A stretch of 5,877 nt of DNA from a bacterium (GTDB taxonomy: Bacteria > Thermosulfidibacterota > Thermosulfidibacteria > Thermosulfidibacterales > JALWSI01), in contig JALWSI010000126.1 in assembly GCA_027080315.1 (NCBI GenBank), positions 1 through 5,877 of the forward strand, in the 5' to 3' direction. A program made the position numbers and the translations under genes. The notes under the pieces are model-generated. The model saw nothing but the letters and a program-made list of their open reading frames with translations. It did no database searches and was not told the DNA's origin. Below, in pieces: positions 1 to 4,971 of this stretch; the stretch's first letter is position 1, and every line of letters begins with the position of its first letter.

Positions 1-98
1 GTCCAAGGATACAACCTCCTCGCTGATGGTGGTAGGGTTCTAACACAGGGACGGGTTGTTGGCCATGGGGCTGTTATTCCACTTGTTGTTTATACTTC
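1..98. other. Short intergenic edge with possible start site of an off-window minus-strand gene
   Basis: No gene can be supported here. On the minus strand an AGGAGG Shine-Dalgarno-like sequence (plus positions 15-20) lies 8 bases before a TTG at 6-4, followed by GAC at the window edge. This could be the start of a third gene downstream of the toxin, but only two codons are visible. Plus-strand frame 1 is open from the edge to a stop at 148-150, but its end lies antisense to the toxin gene and the peptide is not recognisable. Confidence 0.2.
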
Positions 99-431
99 TT
101 ACTGTTGTAGAATATTCACAATTCTATCAATCACTTCCCTGATCTTGTAGTAACTTAGGTGTCCTACCCGATATAAAACTATGCTGCTGTCTGCAGTGAA
201 TATCCTATTTGGTCTTACGTTGCTCGTCTGTTTAAGAGATCCTTTCTCAAAATCGGCTTCTTCAATGATGATTGCGTATCTGTCTCTCACACTCTGGCTG
301 GTTATCTGGCAAAGGATTAGATCGTCTCCGTCTAACTGGGTGACAACCAAGGCGGGGCGTCTTTTGGCGCGGGTTAGGTCTGAAAATGGAAAGGGCACAA
401 CCACTACGTCTCCTTTCACAAATCTCGCCAA
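99..431 (-). CDS. MazF/PemK-family toxin (probable mRNA endoribonuclease)
   Basis: A 110-residue protein of the MazF/PemK (CcdB-like barrel) family, whose members usually cleave mRNA and arrest growth until neutralised by an antitoxin. Family marks are visible: the N-terminal strand KGDVVVVPFPFSDL (6-19), the basic KRRPALVV segment (23-30) with the arginines expected near the active site, QITS (42-45), and the LKQTSNVRPNRIFT stretch (66-79) matching the family's 'S-x-V...K/R-I/L-F-T' region. Length is normal for the family. The start is TTG at 431-429, chosen because an AGGAGG sits 7 bases upstream; a GTG at residue 5 is the alternative but has no comparable ribosome site. The gene overlaps the upstream antitoxin gene by 16 bases, which suggests translational coupling. 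The family call is firm; RNase activity and target are inferred. Confidence 0.9.
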   Translation of the reverse strand: MARFVKGDVVVVPFPFSDLTRAKRRPALVVTQLDGDDLILCQITSQSVRDRYAIIIEEADFEKGSLKQTSNVRPNRIFTADSSIVLYRVGHLSYYKIREVIDRIVNILQQ

Positions 432-616
432 GCCTCATCCTCCTCGGGCCTAAGCCAGTCTTTATTTAGAGAGGTCTCGCTTGCCAGAGCGGTTTCTATT
501 CCTTCTCTCACAGCCTTTGCCTCTAAAAAGCGGATGAAGTCTAACAGATCTTCAAGGTACTGCTCGGGGATCTTCTCTATCTCTTTTGCAATTAGCTCTT
601 TAACCTCCACCTGCAT
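416..616 (-). CDS. Antitoxin of the MazF-type module (DUF2281-like)
   Basis: A 66-residue acidic protein just upstream of, and overlapping, the toxin gene. The N-terminal half (about 1-36) is predicted helical and amphipathic (VKELIAKEIEKIPEQYLEDLLDFIRFLEAK). The tail ends in WLRPEEDEAWRDL, a terminal pattern common in small antitoxins paired with PemK/MazF toxins, where the acidic tail is expected to wrap the toxin. I see no clear AbrB or ribbon-helix-helix DNA-binding domain, so autoregulation is uncertain. The start is ATG at 616-614, with GAGGAG 6 bases upstream (plus 623-628); a GTG further up at 664 would add 16 residues unlike the family and lacks such a site. The order antitoxin then toxin is standard. 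The antitoxin role rests on context plus tail resemblance. Confidence 0.8.
   Translation of the reverse strand: MQVEVKELIAKEIEKIPEQYLEDLLDFIRFLEAKAVREGIETALASETSLNKDWLRPEEDEAWRDL
439..444 (-). promoter_or_regulatory. Ribosome binding site setting the TTG start of the toxin
   Basis: On the minus strand this is a perfect AGGAGG, 7 bases before the TTG at 431-429, and it lies inside the last codons of the antitoxin gene. It is the main reason for choosing TTG over the in-frame GTG at 419. An ATG sits between it and the TTG but is out of the toxin frame. Confidence 0.6.
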
Positions 617-686
617 CTCTGTCTCCTCGCCATAAGATTTCTCGTGTCTGCAAGACAATAGCACAGGGCAATTGACTGGTAAAACC

Positions 687-713
687 GGGAGGCAGGTCTA
701 AAGCCTGCCTCCC
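687..713 (-). terminator. Probable intrinsic terminator upstream of the toxin-antitoxin pair
   Basis: A perfect inverted repeat: GGGAGGCAGG (687-696), a 7-base loop, then CCTGCCTCCC (704-713). Read on the minus strand the stem is followed by GGTTTT, a short T run; on the plus strand it is followed by TCAAAA, which fits termination less well. It lies 15 bases past the last stop of the decayed repeat-protein gene (728-1140) and about 70 bases before the antitoxin start. It would therefore end the upstream transcript and insulate the module. The T tract is short, so efficiency is uncertain. Confidence 0.6.
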
Positions 714-727
714 TCAAAAGCTCACCT

Positions 728-1140
728 CTATTTGGAGTAACACACCTCTGATTCGTTGTAGTCTGGAGCGGTGATAGTAGCGTGTGAGTCTTGCCCCACC
801 ACGTGGGTGGACTATCCTGTAATGTTTGTATCAACTCCAGTAATAGTTGTGTTGATGACTGTGGCGCTTGATTTTCCTTCTAAAGGGCAGCCTAGTATAT
901 CTCCGCTTGCATCAAGCTTTAATATCCATAAGTCCCAAACACCGACGCCAGAGGAGTTCGTGAGTCCAGCTACAAGGTATCCGCCATCTGAGGTTTGCTG
1001 TATAGAGTCAAAAAAATCCCGGTCACTTTCGCCGAAAGTTTTTTGCCATGTCACCTTGCCACTTGAGTCAAGTTTAAGAATCTAACCATCCCCATTAACG
1101 GCGCCGAAGGAGCCAGCTACTATTGCTGCCTGCCCAAAAA
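728..1140 (-). pseudogene. Decayed gene for a secreted QQTSDGGYxVAG-repeat protein (C-terminal part)
   Basis: Reading the minus strand in one frame from about 1140 to 728 gives an almost continuous repeat protein. The first partial unit is AIVAGSFGAVNGDG-stop-ILKLDSSGKVTWQKTFGE; the second is SIQQTSDGGYLVAG...DLWILKLDASGDI; a T/N-rich tail follows (VINTTITGVDTNITG-stop-STHVVGQDSHATITAPD...). Similar repeats with 'DGGYIVAG' and 'WILKLDSSGN..WQKTYGG' occur in exported, probably beta-propeller-like proteins of unknown function. Two in-frame TAG codons interrupt it. The first (1084-1082) stands where the family has Trp (D-x-W-I-L-K-L), as expected from a TGG to TAG change; the second (814-812) is in the tail. 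The frame then continues 27 codons to a final TAG at 730-728. Upstream of about 1140 the repeat pattern is lost, so the 5' part is missing or rearranged. The longest intact piece, 812-1054, has no convincing start of its own. Confidence 0.65.
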
Positions 1141-1322
1141 TCCAATGGGTACTTCCTTCTCTCTACTGACACATCGTCCGGCTATGCCGAAAGTATAGGC
1201 AAGACCAGGGCCGAGGGACGGTTCAGAGAATTATGGCCAAGCCTCTTACTCCTGGATATAAGCTCCCATGAGCAAGAAAGATATGGACACCGATCACTAG
1301 GCACTCTAATAAACCTTCTGCA
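1141..1322. other. Unassigned spacer between the pseudogene and the deacetylase
   Basis: No recognisable protein or RNA gene. A plus-strand frame (1123-1326) is open and its stop overlaps the deacetylase ATG as ATGA, but its 67-residue product shows no known motif and no ribosome site. A TATAAG at 1257-1262 could be a -10 element for the deacetylase, but no good -35 stands before it. The spacer may hold the promoter of the deacetylase gene, or the junction of an old rearrangement that removed the 5' part of the pseudogene. Confidence 0.3.
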
Positions 1323-2009
1323 ATGAGAAGAGCATTAATCAACCTATCAGCTGTGATCCTTATTCTCCTGGTAGCTTCTCTTTCATCCTCTGCTGATCCC
1401 ATAACCCAGCTTCCCACCCATGAAAAGGTGGTGGCTCTCACCTTTGATGCCTGTGAGACCATCACTCCCGCCTACTTTGACATGCCCCTTCTCAACTATC
1501 TCCTCAAAGAGAGGCTGCCATTCACTATATTCATCAGTGGCAAGTTTGCCCGGGAACCCGCCAATGCCTTGGTCATAAAGCAACTCTCCCATAACCCCCG
1601 AGTAAAGATAGAGAACCACTCCTTCTCTCATGTCCTTCACATGGAGAGGTTGCCGGCCCAGAGAGTGCGGGATGAGGTGCTGAAGACTGAGAGGATTATC
1701 CTCAAACTAACAGGAAAGAGACCGCGATTTTTCCGGTTCCCGGGAGGCTATTGTGACCGTAGAACAATGGCGCTGGTGGAGAGCTTGGGCTACAGGGTGG
1801 TTCGCTGGACCTTTGCAAGCGGGGATCCCGACAGAAACATCACTCCATTGCGACTGAAAAGGTGGGTTCTTCTAAAGACCCGTCCTGGTGCCATTCTCAT
1901 CTTCCACATAAACGGCAGGGGATACAGCACCGCCGCTGCATTGCCTGTGATCGTTAGGGAGTTGAAGAGGCAAGGCTACAGGTTTGTGAGGTTGGATGAA
2001 GTTTTTTGA
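1323..2009 (+). CDS. Exported polysaccharide deacetylase (NodB homology domain)
   Basis: A 228-residue carbohydrate esterase family 4-like protein that would remove acetyl groups from a sugar polymer such as peptidoglycan or an exopolysaccharide; the substrate is unknown. Residues 1-24 form a signal peptide (MRRA, hydrophobic core, SSSA before DP), so it acts outside the cytoplasm. NodB motifs follow in order: motif 1 TFDAC (40-44), motif 2 NHSFSH (98-103, metal ligands H99 and H103), motif 3 RFPGGY (138-143), motif 4 region RWTFASGDPD (161-170), motif 5 LIFHING (192-198, catalytic H195). Motif 1 is odd: the usual TFDD has Ala43 where the second, metal-binding Asp is expected; Asp42, the presumed base, is kept. 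The ATG gives a textbook signal peptide but has no clear Shine-Dalgarno site. The gene is alone on its strand, and its stop codon lies within the first unit of the repeat region that follows. Confidence 0.88.
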   Translation: MRRALINLSAVILILLVASLSSSADPITQLPTHEKVVALTFDACETITPAYFDMPLLNYLLKERLPFTIFISGKFAREPANALVIKQLSHNPRVKIENHSFSHVLHMERLPAQRVRDEVLKTERIILKLTGKRPRFFRFPGGYCDRRTMALVESLGYRVVRWTFASGDPDRNITPLRLKRWVLLKTRPGAILIFHINGRGYSTAAALPVIVRELKRQGYRFVRLDEVF

Positions 2010-2032
2010 AGTTTTAAGTTGCAAGGGTTAAG
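2005..2032. repeat. Heptamer tandem block 1 (TTTTAAG type)
   Basis: Four consecutive 7-base units: TTTGAAG (2005-2011), TTTTAAG (2012-2018), TTGCAAG (2019-2025), GGTTAAG (2026-2032). The TGA stop of the deacetylase gene (2007-2009) is inside the first unit. The same unit type returns at 2106-2133, on the far side of the nonamer array. Confidence 0.75.
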
Positions 2033-2094
2033 TTGATTTGGTCTATCTGGTCTATCTGGTCTATCTCGTCCATCTGGTTGATTTGGTTTGTTGA
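2032..2094. repeat. Nonamer tandem array (GTCTATCTG type)
   Basis: Seven consecutive 9-base units in perfect register: GTTGATTTG, GTCTATCTG, GTCTATCTG, GTCTATCTC, GTCCATCTG, GTTGATTTG, GTTTGTTGA. The central units are nearly identical, and the outer GTTGATTTG variants flank them on both sides. A unit length of 9 keeps a plus-strand frame open, but TAA at 2029-2031 stands just before it and no start precedes it, so coding is unlikely. Confidence 0.9.
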
Positions 2095-2105
2095 ATTTCA
2101 GGAAG

Positions 2106-2133
2106 TGTTAAGTTTTAAGGGTTAAGTTTTAAG
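2106..2133. repeat. Heptamer tandem block 2 (TTTTAAG type)
   Basis: Four 7-base units without gaps: TGTTAAG, TTTTAAG, GGTTAAG, TTTTAAG. Same type as block 1, so the nonamer array is bracketed by related heptamer blocks. On the minus strand each unit contains CTTAA, giving the T-N-A core shared with the larger heptamer array to the right. Confidence 0.8.
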
Positions 2134-2140
2134 AATCCAC

Positions 2141-2355
2141 TGACTTCTGGTTACTGACCTTTGATCCCTGACCCCTTACTCCTTACGCTTCACGCTTTAC
2201 TACTTACGCCTTACTCAGTCCTCAGTCCTCAGCACTCAGTCCCATTTCTCCTTACTCCTCACGCTTTACACCTTACGCTTCACGCCTAATACTCATCTCT
2301 GATTTCTGACTCCTGATTTCTGACTTCTGACTCCTGACCCCTGACCTCCGATCCC
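2141..2355. repeat. Diverged heptamer array, about 30 units of T-N-A-Y-N-N-Y
   Basis: From 2141 the plus strand parses almost entirely into 7-base words that begin T-[G/T/C]-A and end in a pyrimidine, for example TGACTTC, TTACGCT, TCACGCT, TCAGTCC, TGACTCC. Ten units run without a slip from 2141 to 2210. After a 4-base partial TTAC there are three TCAG units, then small slips (one 9-mer at 2236, one 6-mer at 2287) and further units to 2355. Variants cluster: TGA words (2141-2175), TTAC/TCAC words (2176-2214), TCAG words (2215-2244), TTAC/TCAC words again (2252-2286), TGA words again (2300-2348). The plus strand is G-poor and pyrimidine-rich. It ends 5 bases before the lptG stop. It is not CRISPR: there are no constant repeats with unique spacers. 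Confidence 0.88.
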
Positions 2356-2360
2356 TGCTA

Positions 2361-3431
2361 CTACTCCGCTGCCTCAAACATCCTGAAGCCCAGGAACCCA
2401 AAGATGATGTGGGGCAGCCAGCAGCCTACTATGGCAGGTAAAAGCCCCTTTTGTGAGAGGGATAAGAATATGGAGAGCCCTATCCAGTAGAAGAATCCAA
2501 ATAGAATACCCTTTCCTATGCCAAGAAGCATCTCTCCTCTTCTGGGATTCACTATGCCGAAGGGCAGGGCCAGAAGCACCATGATGAGGGGTGAGAAGGC
2601 TAAGGAGATTCTTCCCATTGCTTCGGTTTCAAGGTCCCTTCGTTTCAACCCTTGAGCCCTCATGTCTTTGATGTACTCTTTTAGCTCCCCGTAAGTCATC
2701 TGCTGGGGAGGCTTTTTTCTGTCGTCTATCTCTGAAGGGGATAGTCCAAGGTCAAACCCTAAGTTCTTGAAAGATTGCTCTTTTACCCCCTCTCTGTTCC
2801 AGAATATGGCCACGCCCTTAGGAGCGAACCACTTGCTGTTCTTCCATACGGCCTTTGGGGCGAGGTAGGTTATCTTCATGGTGTCCTTCTTTATGAGAAA
2901 ACAGGTGATTCCCCTAATTTCTCTATTTCTCTCGTCGTAGAAGGAGAGGAGGCAGGTGTTGTTTCCCTTCCTCACCCATACATTGCTGAAAGATATGAGC
3001 CTTACGGATTTTTTGCCTTTTATATCTGCGTTAAGCACCACCCATCTCTTCTGAAGCGACACCGGCACCACAGAGGCGTTCCAGGGAATCAGGAATATAG
3101 AGGATAGAAGGCCCACAATAACGACGGGGAAGAGCACCGTCCTTAGCCTTATCCCCACCGCCTTCATTGCTATGATCTCAGAGCCCCAGGATAGTCCTAC
3201 CAACAGCATCAGGGTTCCAACCAAGAAAGCCAGAGGCAGGGTGTGGGCGAGGGCCTGGGGAAAGGAGGCCAATAGGTATCTGAAAAGGGCGTGAAGTGAG
3301 GCCCGGTACTCAAGGACGTCGTCTAACACATCAAAGAATATCACAAGGTAGTAAACCAACAGAACCGATCCCAGAGCCAGGGCCAGCCTTTTGAGGAATT
3401 CCTTTAACACGCTTTTGGGAAGAAGGTTCAT
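2361..3431 (-). CDS. lptG: LPS export ABC transporter permease LptG
   Basis: A 356-residue inner-membrane protein of the YjgP/YjgQ family. With LptF and the ATPase LptB it extracts lipopolysaccharide from the inner membrane and passes it to the periplasmic bridge. The layout fits: membrane segments near 13-33, 57-80 and 98-117, a periplasmic beta-jellyroll-like domain (about 125-245), then three more segments near 275-293, 303-325 and 330-350. The conserved cytoplasmic stretch SWGSEIIAMKAVGI (81-94), the coupling region for LptB, and the MTYGELKEYI segment (246-255) before membrane segment 4 are present. It is called LptG rather than LptF by being second in the pair and by FFDVLDDV in segment 1. 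The ATG overlaps the lptF stop as ATGA, with GAAGG about 9 bases upstream. It ends with two tandem TAG codons and runs into the heptamer array; I see no hairpin terminator. Confidence 0.88.
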   Translation of the reverse strand: MNLLPKSVLKEFLKRLALALGSVLLVYYLVIFFDVLDDVLEYRASLHALFRYLLASFPQALAHTLPLAFLVGTLMLLVGLSWGSEIIAMKAVGIRLRTVLFPVVIVGLLSSIFLIPWNASVVPVSLQKRWVVLNADIKGKKSVRLISFSNVWVRKGNNTCLLSFYDERNREIRGITCFLIKKDTMKITYLAPKAVWKNSKWFAPKGVAIFWNREGVKEQSFKNLGFDLGLSPSEIDDRKKPPQQMTYGELKEYIKDMRAQGLKRRDLETEAMGRISLAFSPLIMVLLALPFGIVNPRRGEMLLGIGKGILFGFFYWIGLSIFLSLSQKGLLPAIVGCWLPHIIFGFLGFRMFEAAE

Positions 3432-4546
3432 AGACCCACGCCTTCAGACTTACGTTTGATGAGCCAGAGCCCGGTTCCTCCAAGGATGAGGTTGGGCGCC
3501 CATACCGCCAATGCCGCAGGGAGCAATCCTTTTAGGGCTATGTCCTGGAACAGAGCCAGAAGCCCAAAGTATAGCATGAGCCCTGCTAAGGTGATGATGG
3601 ATCCCGTCCATTTGCCCGACCTGCGGGCAAAGACCCCAAGGGGTATGCCCAACAGGGCGAACACCATGGCAGAGAAGGGCACCGCAAACCTCTTGTGCAG
3701 GTGGAGAAGTGTGTTGAGGAAACGTCTCTTAGATACCTCTCTGTCACGCTTCAGCCTTGCCAAAAGGGCAGGAAGCGTTAGGTCTCGCTTTGTTTCAGAG
3801 CCTAAGCTTCCTGACAGAAAAGGGTTCTCCATAGATAGAACGTAGAGCTTGAAAGAGAGCTGTTTGTATCCATCCTTGATGGCGCTGTATATGTTGCCAT
3901 TGCTGAAGGCAAAGTTTAGGGTGTTGTCAAAGGGGTTTATGCTAACTTTGGCCTTTTTTGCCATGATTATGCGTACGATTCCCGTCTTTTTGCCTGAGTC
4001 GTAGAGAAAGACGTCCTTTATCTTTTTACCTTTAACCTTTCCGCAGTATATCCAGATTCCCCTCTTCAATTGAAAGAACTCGCCGGGTTTAAGGCTTGAG
4101 CTGGGTGTCTCCATCATGGCTTTGACGGCAAAGCCTTTTATTGCCCTGTTGCTTAAGGGGGCGAGGTAGAGCTGAAACAGAAGGGATAGCACCACAACCC
4201 CTGCAGATAGGGCAACCAGGGGATAGGCGATTCTTTTAAGAGAGACACCGGAGGAGAGAAGGGCGATCAGCTCACCGTCTGCCGATAGCCTGCCCACGCT
4301 AACGAGCACCGAGAAGAGGTAGGATGGGGGGAATGCAAAGCCCAAAGACGAGACCACGGCGGAGAGAATCAGAGCCATGATGATAATGGGAGAAGCACCC
4401 CGGGCGATGATCTCGCTTAAGGACATCACCCTGCTCATCACGAAGAGGAAGAGGAATATACCCAAGCCCAATCCAAAAGAGGAGAAGGTCTCTCTCATAA
4501 GCTCCCAGTCGTAGGTGGTGATGGGGAGCCCCTTAGCTCTTTTCAT
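3428..4546 (-). CDS. lptF: LPS export ABC transporter permease LptF
   Basis: A 372-residue YjgP/YjgQ-family inner-membrane protein, partner of LptG in the LptB2FG lipopolysaccharide extractor. Membrane segments are seen near 22-42, 53-83 and 106-128, then a periplasmic jellyroll-like domain (about 133-255), then segments near 284-304, 314-335 and 340-363. The family's cytoplasmic loop GRLSADGELIALLSSGVSLKR (85-105), which meets the ATPase, is clear. Segment 2 has FAFPPSYLF (70-78) where many homologues have an LPMA-like stretch. The start ATG has AGAGGA 5 bases upstream (plus 4552-4557). It follows the RDD gene after a 17-base gap, the only real gap in the operon, and overlaps lptG by 4 bases. 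LptB must be encoded elsewhere. Confidence 0.88.
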   Translation of the reverse strand: MKRAKGLPITTYDWELMRETFSSFGLGLGIFLFLFVMSRVMSLSEIIARGASPIIIMALILSAVVSSLGFAFPPSYLFSVLVSVGRLSADGELIALLSSGVSLKRIAYPLVALSAGVVVLSLLFQLYLAPLSNRAIKGFAVKAMMETPSSSLKPGEFFQLKRGIWIYCGKVKGKKIKDVFLYDSGKKTGIVRIIMAKKAKVSINPFDNTLNFAFSNGNIYSAIKDGYKQLSFKLYVLSMENPFLSGSLGSETKRDLTLPALLARLKRDREVSKRRFLNTLLHLHKRFAVPFSAMVFALLGIPLGVFARRSGKWTGSIITLAGLMLYFGLLALFQDIALKGLLPAALAVWAPNLILGGTGLWLIKRKSEGVGL

Positions 4547-4563
4547 ATTGGTCCTCTACGGGA

Positions 4564-4971
4564 TCACACCAGAACCACCTTGGTTCCGGCTATCAGGTCG
4601 TGCCAGCCTCTGTATTCTCTGTCCATCCGTATCCATAGAAAACCCATGAAGAAGATGAGAGAGATAAGGTATCCCACCGTTCTTAAAACGGAGGTTAAAA
4701 TGCCAGGAGGGTTGCCGTCTTCGTCAATAACCTTGATGCCCATGGCCCATTTGCCCAGGGTCTGGCCTGATATTCCAATCATAAGCACAAAGTATGAAAC
4801 GGCTATGAAGGCGAAGAGGGCGGGATTCACCTGTGAGGGCGAGAATAACATTCGCATCACCTTGAAGATCAGAGAGAGAAAGAGGTAGTCAAGGAAGGCT
4901 GCCCAGAGCCTCTGACCAAAGGTGGCGTATCCCTCATGAAAGATCATATCCACCGAAAAGCCTTCTCTCAT
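4564..4971 (-). CDS. RDD-family membrane protein
   Basis: A 135-residue protein of the RDD family (small membrane proteins of mostly unknown role, named for conserved Arg, Asp, Asp). Visible marks: FGQRLWAAFLDYL (18-30) with R21 and D28 in membrane segment 1; a second segment near 50-68; the GQTLGKWAMGIKVID loop (69-83); R97 before the third segment (100-115); and the terminal GWHDLIAGTKVV (122-133), the family's usual ending. The first ATG overlaps the lolA stop as ATGA but lacks its own ribosome site; a GTG at residue 7, 7 bases after AGAAGG, or the ATG at residue 9 could be the true start. It sits between lolA and lptF, so a link to envelope lipid or lipoprotein traffic is a guess from context only. 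Confidence 0.85.
   Translation of the reverse strand: MREGFSVDMIFHEGYATFGQRLWAAFLDYLFLSLIFKVMRMLFSPSQVNPALFAFIAVSYFVLMIGISGQTLGKWAMGIKVIDEDGNPPGILTSVLRTVGYLISLIFFMGFLWIRMDREYRGWHDLIAGTKVVLV

Noticed and set aside
1-150. Plus-strand frame open from the left edge to a stop at 148-150
   Set aside because: The product is not recognisable, and its last 50 bases lie antisense to the well-supported toxin gene.
592-834. Minus-strand 80-residue open frame
   Set aside because: It spans the terminator hairpin and overlaps both the antitoxin start and the tail of the repeat pseudogene in another frame; the composition is not protein-like.
771-1085. Plus-strand 104-residue open frame
   Set aside because: It is antisense to the repeat pseudogene, whose minus-strand frame carries clear family motifs.
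1170-1235. Possible group II intron domain V or other structured RNA (ends in ACGGTTC)
   Set aside because: The matching 5' strand (GAGCCG-like with AGC triad) is absent at the needed distance; only a 4-bp stem can be drawn.
1123-1326. Plus-strand 67-residue frame whose stop overlaps the deacetylase ATG
   Set aside because: No motif, no ribosome site, and its start lies in the antisense of the pseudogene; the ATGA overlap alone is weak support.
2032-2094. Nonamer array as a coding repeat (V-Y-L tripeptides)
   Set aside because: TAA stands immediately upstream in that frame, there is no start codon or ribosome site, and a stop ends it after about 20 codons.
2141-2355. CRISPR array
   Set aside because: The units are 7 bases, contiguous and all slightly different, with no constant repeat alternating with unique spacers and no cas gene nearby.
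3456-3845. Plus-strand 129-residue frame
   Set aside because: Shadow of lptF on the opposite strand; the reading has no family motifs.
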